From contig CM065296.1 of NCBI GenBank assembly GCA_032871835.1, positions 18,455,501-18,519,500 on the forward strand: a DNA stretch of 64,000 nucleotides, written 5' to 3'. The notes below the pieces were generated by a model. The model was not told where the DNA came from. It worked only from the letters and a program-made list of their open reading frames with translations, and made no database searches. This DNA comes from Dipteronia dyeriana. Taxonomy: Eukaryota > Streptophyta > Magnoliopsida > Sapindales > Sapindaceae. Shown here piece after piece: positions 1-10,057 of the stretch. A program made the translations under genes and the position numbers. Numbering within the stretch: position 1 is the first letter of the stretch; the number at the start of each line of letters is the position of its first letter.

Positions 1-1003
1 CTTCATGGGTTTTCTCTATCTCTTTTCTCCTTGTTATTTTATTATAATTGTCATGAGTAGCTAAAAATCCCACTTAGGGATTGATGTGAAACACTTGTGG
101 ATATTAGACTTTGTAATGAACTCTATTTTATTTTATTAAATCTATCAATTATGTTTCATTCAATGTTTTAATTGTTTCCTTTGATTGGTTTGTCTTTGAT
201 TGTACATTCCTCTCTTAGCTAATTGATTGAGGGAATTAATTGAGTAGTTGACTAGGCATACATCTATTTGGTCTTCTTAAACTGATGTGATTGTGTGGGT
301 GATTGGGTATACATCTACTTAATCTCTCTGAGCTAAATTAAATGGAAGGGTCAAACAAGAGTACATCCTCAAGTGAGACCCGGACTTAATAATCTCAATT
401 TTTAATCAAATCTTGAATGGGTGATTAATTCTATACATCTAGGTTGGTTGCTTGTGATAGGTTAAGCATCAACACTATACATCTAGGTTGGTGAATTTAT
501 AAAGAGATTAGTCGCTTAATTTGATAGATGCGCATCCACGAACAATCAATTTGAGTGGCCCATATTATAGATCTAGATTGGAAACTCATGAGGGAATACA
601 ACCGATACTATACATCTAGATTGGTTGCATTCAATCTATGTGCTTTCATTTCATGAGAGTTCACACATGCCCATAATTCACTTGTTGGATCATCAATGCC
701 TTAGTCTTAACCATCATTTTTAACACCCATCTCACTTTAACACTAATTGCATTTTAGATTAATTAGCTTAATTGTAGTTTGCAACTTTATTATTAACCTT
801 TCAAAATCAAACCCAATATCATTTACAATTTCATGCTTAGCTTTAGTTTCACATTAGTTAACTAGTTTTAGCCATCTGATTTCTCTTTCTAAGCGGACGA
901 CACCCGACTTGCCATTTGACTTGTTTTGTAAACATTTTAGGCATTGGTGTGGTTTTAATAAATATTGTTTGACGAGCGTTTTATAACGATAAAAATAGCT
1001 CGG
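1..1003. repeat. AT-rich noncoding repeat, possible end of another LTR element
   Basis: No coding region is visible. The stretch carries at least six degenerate copies of a motif close to TATACATCTAGGTTGG, at about 257, 307, 431, 475, 563 and 608, irregularly spaced and often beside words such as TTGGTTGCAT. Its right part (about 890-990) has a GC-richer patch ending in TTTGACGAGCGTTTTATAAC, just before Tat1 pol similarity begins. I infer the 3' part of an LTR or UTR of another gypsy-type element, but no partner copy lies in the window to prove it. Confidence 0.45.
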
Positions 1004-1022
1004 TCATAAGCAAGGATAATCA

Positions 1023-1963
1023 TTGATGTTCGAGTTTGACCCAATGGAGGAACTCTTGGGTCGAACTCGAACATCAAAAAATGAGCCAACAGAGGAAGTA
1101 GTCATAAAGGAAGACAAACCAGTAAAGAAGGTTAAAATCAGAGCTAATTTAGAAGAAAAGGTCAGGACAAATCTTATCAATGTTCTTAGAGAATACAAAG
1201 TCGTATTTGCGTGGAGTCATGAAGACATGATGGGGATAGACACATGAGTGATATCACATCACTTGGCCATGGATCCAAGCGTAAAACCTGTAATTCAAAA
1301 ATGAAGATCTTTTAACCTCAAAAGGAGTCGGGCAATCAAGCAGGAGGTAGAGAAGTTACTTGTTGTAGGATCAATAAGAGAAATCACTTATTCGCAGCGG
1401 GTAGCGAATGTGGTGTTGGTCCAGAAGAAAAATGGTCAAAGGAGAATGTGCATGGATTTCACATATTTGACCCAAAGGATAGTTTTCCACTTCCCAGAAT
1501 AGACCAGTTGGTCGATGCTACATCAGGTCGTGAACTGCTCAGTTTCATGGACGCCTATTCAGAATATAACCAGATCCGAATGAACAAAGCAGGTGAAGAT
1601 AAAACTGCATTCACAACTGACCAAGGTCTATACTGCTACATAGTGATGCCCTTCGGGCTAAAATATGCTCGGGCCACATATCAAAGATTGGTCAACAGAA
1701 TTTTTGTTCGTCAAATAGGAAGGAACATAGAGGTCTACATAGATGACATGTTATCCAAAAGTATCACAGTAGCTAAGCACGCTTCGGACTTGCACAAAAC
1801 ATTTGATATCCTGAGGAGATACCAGATGAAGTTAAATCTGAGCAAGTGCCTATTCGGGGTTCCTTCGGGAAGATTTCTCTGTTTCCATGTTCACCAGAGA
1901 GAGGTCGAAGTAAATCTGGAGAAGATTAAAGCCCTCAAAGAAATGATTTCTCCAAGAAACTAA
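1023..1963 (+). pseudogene. Tat1 reverse transcriptase (broken)
   Basis: The stretch opens with the linker that precedes gypsy RT, ending in VVFAWSHEDMMGID. A frame with a stop then carries the RT fingers (VLVQKKNG, MCMDF), and from 1448 a new frame gives DSFPLPRIDQLVDATSG, SFMDAYSEYNQIRM, MPFGLKYARATYQRLVN and the catalytic box YIDDML. The catalytic YIDD is intact. Breaks include a stop at 1245, at least one frameshift near 1450 and a stop just before 1964. In life this enzyme would copy element RNA into cDNA in virus-like particles. Family assignment is firm; activity is ruled out by the breaks. Confidence 0.85.
1025..1075. other. Long near-perfect inverted repeat (hairpin)
   Basis: Arms 1025-1042 and 1058-1075 are 18 bp each with one mismatch, around a 15 bp loop. 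The hairpin starts exactly where recognisable Tat1 pol sequence begins. It may be a rearrangement scar or an element-specific fold; the function is unknown. Confidence 0.6.
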
Positions 1964-1969
1964 AAGGAG

Positions 1970-2580
1970 GTGCAACGCTTGACGGGATACCTAGAATCCC
2001 TCGGTAGATTCATTTTGAAAGCTACGGACAAATGCAGACCATTTTTCAAAATAATCAAAAAGGGGAAGAGACTCGAATGGAATGCAGAATATGAACATGC
2101 ATTTCGGAAGATAAAAGAATACTTAGGACAAACACCCATCCTCTTGAAACCAAATGAAGGAGAAATACTTTATTTGTACTTGTCCCTTATAGAATTAGCC
2201 GTAAGCTCAGTCCTAGTCAGAACGGAGGATGGAATACAAATGCAGTATACTATACCAACAAAGCTCTTCTTCCGGTTGAAACCAGATATTCTCAGGCAGA
2301 AAAGATTGTTTTAGCATTAGTTTTGGCAGCAAGGAAGTTGAGGCCGTATTTTTAGGCACATGCAATCAAGGTATTCATCGACTGCCCGCTTAAGCAAATT
2401 CTGCAGAAACCTGAGATTTCGAGGAGATTAACCAAATGGACAATCGAGTTGAGTGAATTCGATATTAAATATGAGCCTAGGACATCACTCAATGGCCAAG
2501 CAATGGCAAATTTTGTAGCAGAGTTCGGAAAGCCTGATCTAGAGGCAAAAAGAATAGTGGTAGAAGTTTCTCATGGAAAT
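1970..2580 (+). pseudogene. Tat1 RT thumb/connection and first RNase H (broken)
   Basis: From 1970 the frame gives the RT thumb (LTGYLESLGRFILKATDKC, FFKIIKKGKRLEWN) and the RNase H start (ILLKPNEGEILYLYLSLIELAVSSVLV). A frame break near 2314 is followed by sequence resembling the usual ALVLAARKLRPYF segment, and from 2449 another frame gives LSEFDIKYEPRTSLNGQAMANFVAEF, typical of the end of RNase H in Tat elements. It would degrade RNA in the RNA-DNA hybrid. It lies 6 bp after the RT stop. At least two frameshifts disable it. Confidence 0.75.
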
Positions 2581-2990
2581 TATATGTTGACGGCTCCTCG
2601 AACACTCATGGCAGTGGGCAGTGATCGTGCTATACACCACAGAAGAAGATGACATTGAATGTGCCATGAGATTCGACTTCAAGCAACAAACAATCAACCA
2701 GAGTAAGAGGCACTGCTGGTAGGGCTTAGAGTTTGCATCGCATTCGGAGCAGATGAGGTCGATATATTCAGCCACTCACAGGTAATCTTCAACCAAATCC
2801 TAGATGAATATCAGACCGAGGATGAAAGTATGATGACTTACTTGGGCATAACAAAATAACTCCTCCAACGATTTAAAGAATATAGGATTGTCCAGATCCC
2901 TCGGGAAGAAAATGAAAAAGCAGATGCTTTGTCCAAGCTAACATCAGCAACAACCACAATCAGACCAAAGAATATCCCAGCCGCACATCT
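2581..2990 (+). pseudogene. Tat1 second (archaeal-type) RNase H, broken
   Basis: After the first RNase H a second one starts with VDGSSNTHGSG in one frame, where the first catalytic Asp is visible. It continues in others with DIECAMRF, LLVGLRVCIAFGADEVDIFSHSQ and the C-terminal IVQIPREENEKADALSKL. A duplicated RNase H is the defining trait of the Tat lineage, so this supports the lineage call. A TGA follows the GSGQ segment and at least one frameshift is present. Confidence 0.7.
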
Positions 2991-3880
2991 TCTTAGGCCA
3001 AGTATAGCTGAGCCAAAAGACTTTGAAGTTTCAAAAATCTGAACACCGCCAGACGGTTGGATGACCCAGCTAAAAAGGTACTTGGAAGAGGATGTACTCC
3101 CGGAAGACCCCTTGGAGACAAAACGCATCAGGTACAGGTCAGCCAGGTATACTATAATTGGCGAATAATTATACAGAAGAGGATTTTCCCAAACACTCCA
3201 AAAGTGTGTATTAGAGGAAGACGCACACTGGATATTAAAGGAAATCCATATTAGCGTGTGTAAAAACCATACAGTAGGCAAAATATTAGCACACAAGTAC
3301 TCAGACAAGGTTTTTACTGGCCTTCTCTGTTCTGTGATGCACAACGATGTTCAGAATGTTGCAACGCTTACCAAAGGATCACCAATGACATTCGGCAACC
3401 CACTGAACACCTCAAAAGTCTCACATCCCTATGGTCATTCGTCATGTGGGGCTTGGACTTAATTGGTCCGATGCCAGCAGGAACAGGGGTGGAGCAAAGT
3501 ATGCAATTGTGGTTGTTGATTATTTCACTAAGTTGGTTAAGGCTGAAGCATCAGTGCACATCACTGAAGCAAACACCACAAACTTTGTGAAGAAGAACAT
3601 ACTCTACAGAATTATAAATAAAAAACCGACATGGGATTCCTAGAAATATAAGCAAATGGTAATAAAAATATATGGCTAAAGAATTAACATATGATAAAAT
3701 GCTTGGGGCCATTAATTTGGTAAAAATCCCGAATGGGCGGAGAAGCTCAAAAGAGCATGCCAGATGAGCAAGGTCAACTAAGACCTTAGCCAAAAGGCAC
3801 ACCCGATGCACCAGATTCAGGAACACAGTTCGAGGCACAATTGGGTAAATCCCGGTGAGTTACGCAGCTGTGTTAAGCAT
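2991..3880 (+). pseudogene. Tat1 integrase remnant (core deleted)
   Basis: Recognisable pieces are a leader (TPPDGWMTQLKRYLEEDVLP), a degenerate HHCC zinc-binding segment (about 3230-3380) and the start of the catalytic core (WGLDLIGPMPAGTG, then YAIVVVDYFTKLVKAEA, 3431-3560) with the first catalytic Asp. After about 3640 the frame closes, and the second Asp, the Glu and the C-terminal domain are not found. I infer a deletion of most of the core before the 3' untranslated part. The enzyme would have inserted element cDNA into the genome. Confidence 0.7.
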
Positions 3881-4066
3881 TCCAGGGCTTAACAATTCAG
3901 TAAACCCTTGCACAGACAAAACTAGGAGATGTCTTCAGTGACATGTGCAAGGATCCAAACGTATGATCATGGCGAGCCCTGATGCAACGTTTGGATAGCA
4001 ATCGAGTACGAAATACAAGTGTAAATAAACTTGCCTTTGTTTCAAGATTACTCGTTTAATAATATT

Positions 4067-4215
4067 AGCCAGTTAAATAAGATAATTGGCATTTAAAAAA
4101 GTTAAAGTTTCTAAGATAACAGTATCAACCAGTTAAATAAGATACTCAGCGTAGCCAGTTAATAAGATACTTGGCATTTTAAGCAAGCCAGTTAATAAGA
4201 TACTTTGCGTTTTAA
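4067..4215. repeat. Short tandem repeats in the Tat1 3' untranslated region
   Basis: Four copies of a unit close to AGCCAGTTAATAAGATACTT start at 4067, 4127, 4153 and 4186, some followed by GGCATTTT. The last two are the most regular (33 bp apart). Tat elements are known to grow tandem repeats between pol and the 3' LTR, and this sits in that place. The remaining sequence from 3881 to 4590 has no coding signal that I can see. Confidence 0.75.
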
Positions 4216-4590
4216 CATTCATCGTTTCAACATTCATAAGAAAAAATTCACGGAAAAAAGCAATTACGCAAATATGGAATTTTATAAACTGTCAATAAAT
4301 TTTTACAAGTCCATCTAAGGCGGAGCTGAGGATTTTGAATTCTTGTCGATACTTAAGTCATACATCATTTCATATTCATGGAGAAGACTTTAATTTGAAG
4401 GCCAAACGATTGTATCAACCAGATTATCCATCCAAGCACTATAGTCCTTTCTGAAGACCGGTCCAACATCGGACTCTGACCCGTCCACCCCAGTTTCTTG
4501 ACTAAAATAGAAAGTTGAAAGAGAATACTTGGTCGGGACCTCCAAGTGCATAGGATGGGGTTTTTTACCTTAACTGCGACAATAAGCTCT

Positions 4591-5173
4591 TCACTCCTTC
4601 ATCTGAGTCCAAAGAGCCTCCAAGGACCGATCCACATGATTTCTGATTGACAACTCCCAATTGGTTCGAGCCTTATCAGTCGGCCGATTCTTAATTTTGA
4701 AGAACTCGCTGACTGAAACCAACCCCAACTGAAACTCCATGAGTAGCAAAGCATCATAAGCCAGAGACATCTTAAAGTGATCAACCCCTTGAACTTCAAG
4801 TTCCAGCTTGGTTTCCTTCAAAAGGGATTCAACCGTTAGAGCCTGGCGCTTAAGGTCTTCAATTTTTCTCTCATAGGATGACTTTTCTTTTTCAGCCTCC
4901 TGTTCGGCCCGAAGCATCGATTCCTGGGCGACAGAGAGCAAGTCATGTAAAGATTTAGCCTTCTCATCCACAGCAGAGGTCCTCTCCTCGGTCTCTATCT
5001 ACTTCACCAAATAGCGATCGATGAACTCCTGGGCATAACTCGCTTCCTTTTGATAGGCCGCCTCAATCCGAGCATGGTTATCCTTACTCTTCTTTAACTG
5101 AGCTTCCAGATGCCTTATCCGATCAGCTTGGTATTGTTGCGTCTGAATAGCCTCAGCAAACTCAGCAACAACC
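4591..5173 (-). pseudogene. Tat1 antisense gene, 3' coiled-coil exon
   Basis: On the minus strand a CTGTAG splice-acceptor-like site precedes 5173, and the frame then runs to a stop at 4588-4590. The product is charged and heptad-rich (ADRIRHLEAQLKKSKDN, EQEAEKEKSSYERKIEDLKR), predicting a long coiled coil, followed by an MEFQLGLVSVSEFF segment. One in-frame TAG interrupts it near 5003. The polarity is opposite to pol. The function of these antisense genes is unknown; a coiled coil after a Transposase_28-like N-part is typical. Exon status is inferred from the splice-like site and the open frame. Confidence 0.6.
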
Positions 5174-6159
5174 TACAGAGAAATAGGTTAAAGAATCTCG
5201 AATTATGGTACATTGATGTGAAGTTCAGTTCAGAAGACTTACGTAGGTCGCACTGTTGAAAATAATATGAAGTCATTCCATAGGGGAACCACTCCTGAAG
5301 TGGCTCCAACGATCACCTCCAATAAAAGCACAGCCAGAAGACATAGTCTTCAGCATATCTTGGGGGGAAGAGCTTATAGGCTGTTCCGAGAACACTGCTT
5401 CTGTAGTTTCAACCTCAGGGGCAAGGAGTTCTCCCCGTTCAAACTCTCTCGAGGATTCTCCCCTTCTTCCGAAGACTTTTCCATTTGAGCACTCGGGGAA
5501 TCCCTAGCATCAACATTTTCATCGCTCGACTCAATGAACAACACCACTCTTGGAACTTTTAGAGGAGGTCAAGCAGGAGAATGAGTTGCCTTCCTTTTTT
5601 TGGTCTGAGTACTGTGAAAACCAAGATCAGCTGCAGGATCTTCCTGTTCTTCAGTTATATCTTGAAAATGTCTTGAAAAAACCAGGAAGTGAAGAATCAA
5701 CCTGTTCAACAGAAGGTTCCATAACTCCTTCCATACCCTATCAACAAACTGCTCAGTTGGCACCCCATCGGCAGAAGAACTAGGCCCCTCAAACGCTACA
5801 CCAACAAGATACCCTTCTTACCTTCCTACATCCTCAAGCAGTCGCTGGTCATTATCATGCCCAATGGGACTACTTGGGCTGCTGGATTCCCTCACACTCG
5901 GCTGGACGACCTCCTCAGGGATGTACTCAGGAACTTGTTCATCTGCTTCCTTGGAATTCTAATCTGATTCGTCATCAGGTGAAGCAATTCCCTCTTCCCT
6001 TTGACTATAAGCCTCTTTACGACTTGGCTGAATAATTGCCTTCACCTGGAGAGCCCGGGAGTCATGGACGATGTCCATATCGTACACTAAATTCGACAAG
6101 GATAAGGAGTTAAAAAGATAAAAATGGTAAAAGCGACAAAATAAGAGCAACATGAAAGC
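5174..6159 (-). pseudogene. Tat1 antisense gene, low-complexity middle
   Basis: Minus-strand frames here are short and broken but acidic and Ser/Glu-rich (for example SPSAQMEKSSEEGENPRES near 5480, and a basic KKRKATHSP tract near 5580 that could be a nuclear signal). A 64-residue open frame at 5959-6153 holds the word SRALQVKAIIQPSRKEAYS. This is the variable linker expected between the conserved N-part and the coiled-coil exon. Intron borders cannot be fixed by eye. Confidence 0.4.
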
Positions 6160-6860
6160 TCACTCTAATCGTCTGCGACTAGCAGAAATCTGAGCGAAGA
6201 AGCCGAGATCCATCATTTTCTTCTCATAAAAAAGGTAAGACTTGCTTCTTTTCTTCAAAGTGCGCACAACTGCTCGAGCAAGATTAGACAACTCTGCGTT
6301 AGTAAAAACAGGCTGCGTTTCAGGCTGCGTTTTGTTTAGGTGATTAGGACAATAAATATATCGAGGAAATTTCAGCAACTCCCGAGCTTTACCTACCAAA
6401 AGCTCAACTTGACTCCCAATTCCCTCTTGTGAAAAACCAACTGTTTTTCCAGTATTTGTTTGAAGTAGGAAAACCCCAGATAAAACCCTTTTTCTTAATG
6501 TCTGGGGAAGTTTTGACACCTCGACTCACCTAAACTCCCTCGGGAATCCTGCTATCCAGTTTGTTGGACAGAAGAAAATAAGTCCGAGTTTGACCGGACT
6601 GCTTAAGAGTGTAAAAGTGCCTAATTTCACGAGAAGAAGGTGGTGGCAATTTCATTCGGCTCAACATATGCCACATACTCTTTAAGATCCTATAGCTATT
6701 CGGGGCAAAACGGCCTGGAGCGATCCCCGCCTCGGCCAGAAACTAGGTAATAAAGGATTGTTGAGGACGAGTCACCCCGCAGTTGAGCATAGATCCATAA
6801 ATTATCATCATACCCGGAAGAGGGTTCCATGCGACCCTATTATCAGCAAGTGTCATTTAG
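6160..6860 (-). pseudogene. Tat1 antisense gene, Transposase_28-like core
   Basis: Reading - from about 6860, the frame contains FLAEAGIAPGRFAPNSYRIL, then RIPEGV and, after a frame change, GFIWGFPTSNKYWKNSWFF. This pattern (a PG.....N.. block, then aromatic-rich strands) matches what I know as the putative gypsy-type transposon domain (Pfam Transposase_28). An open frame at 6160-6519 continues on - with PVFTNAELSNLARAVVRTLK. One stop falls just before the FLAEAG block. The family resemblance is from memory; a profile search would settle it. Confidence 0.55.
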
Positions 6861-7324
6861 ACGAAATTGTCTAGATCAAACTGAGCACGATATTTCTCAA
6901 TCTTTGTATCCTCGAACATGTTCGGTTTGACATCATATGCACTCGGGCTAACAAGAGAAAAGGGAATCCGAGAGGCACGATGTTCTTCTGCAACATCGTT
7001 CTCACTAACCACTTGCCTCCCAACCTGAACGTCACTTGAACCGTTTCTGTGAACCGTGCAATTACTTTGATGCTTCTCTATCTGAGATCGTAAATGAACC
7101 CTGTGACAATAAGAAATAGAAGACTCAGAGCTAGAAGAAGATTCAGGGCTAGGGCTAAAAGGAACACCAGGGTAAATCCCATAAATGTCAACATTCAAAA
7201 AATAAGGCTGGTTAGAGGGTGATTCCCCTAATAATTTATAAATACACGAGACTAAATAAGTATCTCCATGCTCAAGCGCATCAAAAGTCATAACAAAAAG
7301 ATGACGTTGTACAATAGGATCCAT
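6857..7324 (-). CDS. Tat1 antisense gene, N-terminal ORF (155 aa)
   Basis: This is a 155-residue frame on the minus strand starting with ATG at 7324. It has a Ser-rich patch (about residues 59-70) and the segment EEHRASRIPFSLVSPSAYDV, and it ends at a stop next to a segment that resumes in another frame at about 6856. No enzymatic motif is visible. It is the first part of an antisense gene transcribed toward the pol genes from a promoter that must lie between 7325 and the LTR. It could be a self-contained ORF or the first exon; the adjoining conserved block favours the exon reading. Confidence 0.5.
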   Translation of the reverse strand: MDPIVQRHLFVMTFDALEHGDTYLVSCIYKLLGESPSNQPYFLNVDIYGIYPGVPFSPSPESSSSSESSISYCHRVHLRSQIEKHQSNCTVHRNGSSDVQVGRQVVSENDVAEEHRASRIPFSLVSPSAYDVKPNMFEDTKIEKYRAQFDLDNFV

Positions 7325-7888
7325 GGAAACTAACCTTTAAAGCAGACGCAGGAATATGTAAAAAAGCTTCACTGAAGAGCGAAGATGAATTTGTACGTAA
7401 ATGAATCGGATGGTAGGAGCAAGCTTGGATTTTTCTTTTCGTAAGGATAGCAATAAGATAGCCCTCGAAAATTTAAATAAACCACTTAATGATTAAAGCA
7501 TGAAACCCTAGGGTTTGGAAAGGCAGGAAGATAAAAAAGGGGAACATGTTCGATGACATAAGCAACCTATCAAATAACCAGGAGGTCGTATCTCATAAAT
7601 GCCAATAAAGATACCAAACGATAGAAGGACACATGACATGAGAAGAAGAGATCATGCTATCAAAATTTCAAAACGTCAAGATCATAAGGATTTAGCGTGA
7701 AGAGACAAATTGCACATACATGGTTGCCGGTAAGACACGTCATAAATGTTGTGAATTGATTAAGAATTATTATTCCTGCATTAATGAGGAATTAATGAGG
7801 GAAATGACAAAAAGCTAGTCAGGGATATAGTAATTAAAATACTTTCGCCAAAATGAATTCTACTAGGCAAAAGTATTTTAAGGGGTAT
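7325..7888. promoter_or_regulatory. Probable antisense leader region and polypurine tract of Tat1
   Basis: No protein is supported here. The stretch separates the start of the antisense gene from the LTR, so it should hold that gene's leader. At its right edge AAGGGGTAT (7880-7888) directly precedes TGTT, the expected position of the plus-strand priming tract. No promoter element could be fixed. Confidence 0.4.
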
Positions 7889-8774
7889 TGTTATATGTAT
7901 ATTTTATTAAAAGTACATGTCACTGATAGATAAGGCAACCTCCCATAAAGATTTCCAGATAAGCATCCAAACTGGCAACTAAAGAACACCATCGGTGGTA
8001 TCACCAAGACACGAGAACCTAAGTAAAGCCGAATATGAATATTCAGCACACTCAGCTTTACTAGGGACAACATGAGAAGCTCGAGTAAATAAGTTGTCGA
8101 GAAATATTTGATCCCCATAAGTAAATGAGCCCAGAGAAGGGATCTAGAATCACACTCCAATACGGAAACATCCTTATTCCATTCCCCCGTATCAGAGGAG
8201 GAAAGAACTTAAAAGCTTCTAGAAGGATAAACAACAAATAGGAAACAAGTCCAAATCAAGCGATAACTCTACTAATCTAGAAGATTGCATATCGATTAGG
8301 AAATATATCCTAAACAGACTGTGCGACTCGAATCCCACGAAGATTCAAACTTGATCCACAAGATCTCAAAAACAGGAGAGAAGACAAAGACTTCTTTAAC
8401 AAGCAACTAGTTCCAATCAAACACTATCACCTTTCCTTATATGTAACAAGGATTAGGTTTCTATACGCATATAAATAGACCCATAATCTCACTGTAAAAA
8501 AAAATAGAAGATATAAAATAGAGGGTACAGAAAGTAATCACTGCAAAAGAGAGGCAAGAGAGATCGAGTGGTGTAATTATTTATTTAATAGTGGATTTAA
8601 CTTGGTTGTGCTTACAACCACATTTGGATGTTTCTCCGGTCACCGGAGTTTTACCACGTATACTCGTGTCATAAACATAGCAATTGTGTTTTCTTTCTCT
8701 TTCTCTTTTAACAAGTCATAATCGAACCAAGTGTTGTTGACTTTCTTACCCATTAAGAAATTGTCGTAAACAAC
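7889..8774 (+). repeat. Tat1 3' LTR (end approximate)
   Basis: It begins TGTTATATG after a purine tract. It contains a TATA box (ATATAAATA, about 8469-8477) and then a leader rich in AGAGA. Downstream lies a perfect 7 bp stem (CTCCGGTCACCGGAG, about 8632-8647) followed by TTTTACCACGTATACTCGTG, a signature seen near the 3' end of several LTRs in this window. The right end is put at the CA of CGTAAACA, but no 5' partner or TSD is available to verify it. A minus-strand ORF across the end (8640-8912) is probably spurious. Confidence 0.5.
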
Positions 8775-9357
8775 TACCAACTTAACTCTGCTGAGGGCCG
8801 ACAAAAGCTGACACCATATAGCTCTTTCTGCCCAAGATAAACATCCAAACCGTTTTACCAAGACATTCAGGGAATGCCTAGGATTCAAAAAAAAAAAACA
8901 ATTCAGAAACAAAAACGAACCTCGTTAGTGGAGGTTAGACTCGGTGACTCGGCGGTCGAAATGGTGGATCTTGAGAGTTGAGACTGAGGTCGAAAGGTGG
9001 ATTGTTATTTGTTCGAGGGATAGTACCATTTCCCTCTATATTATAACCTATTAGTAAATTTTCCCCCTATATTTTCTTTATTTGCAATTCTTCCCCTTAA
9101 CAACAAACTTATTCACCAAATACCCTCTCCCTGTTAGCTTTTCCATTTAAATGGGTAGTTGACTATTAAGTTGTTGTTGACTCTAAGGTAAAATGGTAAC
9201 TTCACCATGTGGACCTGAATGGAATTAATGTAGGTGGGTAAAAAGGTAAAATCATCAATACACATTAATAATTTAATAAAACTAAAATTAATTAGTGGAT
9301 GAGAATTTTAAATATTGTATATATATATATATATAAACCTGAAATCAAAAAAACCAA
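8775..9357. other. Noncoding spacer, nothing assigned
   Basis: The stretch holds an A12 run near 8889, a segment resembling a GC-richer leader (8925-9000) and pyrimidine-rich DNA. No ORF has recognisable homology and no TIR or LTR ends were found. It may include remnants of a minus-strand gene 5' region, but nothing firm supports that. Confidence 0.4.
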
Positions 9358-9600
9358 GGGGGTGTATTGGATTGGGATTTTAATAGACAATTTTGGGAAA
9401 TATAAGTCTGGCGGTATTGGATTGAGACTTTTTAATAAGTTGGATAAGTTCGGTGGTATTCGATTTGGACTTTTAAGATTTTTAAAAAAATTCCATGATA
9501 TCCTTTGGTATTGGATCTAGACTTATAAGAGACATCAAATTGTCTTGTGGCATTGGATTAAGATCAAGATTTATAGGATTTCATAACAAAATATAATGTT
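9358..9600. repeat. Degenerate GGTATTGGATT repeats
   Basis: About five copies of a motif near GGTATTGGATTGAGACTTTT occur at about 9362, 9412, 9452, 9508 and 9549, spaced 39-56 bp. Such motifs are common in the ends of small DNA transposons, so a decayed MITE or the outer part of the MULE end is possible. From 9600 to 9850 I see no other structure. Confidence 0.5.
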
Positions 9601-10057
9601 CAGACTTTTCAGTGATAACTATAATTATCAAGACCTAAAAATTGTCTTGTCTTCCCCTAATCAGAGTATCAGACTTGCTCAAGACTTTTAACACTCTCAA
9701 AATCATCTTTGTCTTCCTTAACTTTGAACCCCCATCACATCTTCATCAACAAACAATCGATCAAAAAATTGATCAGCTGATAAATATATGTATATGTATA
9801 TATATTTTATATGGAAATGGTGAAGAAAGTCACATTTTTTTAGTTGAGTTGTGATGATGTCACTCGTTTAATAACTTATGTTTAAAAGGCACCTATTATG
9901 ATGAACTATCTAAAATGCCCTTAAAGTTGTCTTTATGCTTCAATCAACTCTTTAAAAATGAAAAGTTGTGTTGTCTCTCCAAAATTGTTGTCTGAAGATT
10001 GATCTACAACTCCAATCTGTTTTCAAAAGAATTTATTGAAGTCTTTCGAATCTGTAG

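Larger units (their letters stand above)
1004..8774 (+). mobile_element. Tat1: 5'-truncated Ty3/gypsy (Tat lineage) retrotransposon
   Basis: The order on + is the protease-RT linker, RT, RNase H, a second RNase H, integrase remnant, short tandem repeats, an antisense ORF on - and a probable 3' LTR from 7889. The extra RNase H after the first one and the antisense gene between pol and the 3' LTR are hallmarks of Tat-type elements. No gag or protease is visible and the 5' LTR is absent, so either the element is truncated near 1004 or its left part lies outside the window. The reading frame changes several times, so it is dead. The right end (about 8774) is an estimate. Confidence 0.7.

Noticed and set aside
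8640..8912. 90-residue minus-strand ORF as a host gene exon
   Set aside because: No family recognised, it overlaps the LTR end signature and an A12 run, and no adjoining exons are supported.
9358..9600. Complete MITE
   Set aside because: Repeated GGTATTGGATT words are seen, but no pair of inverted ends or target duplication could be found.
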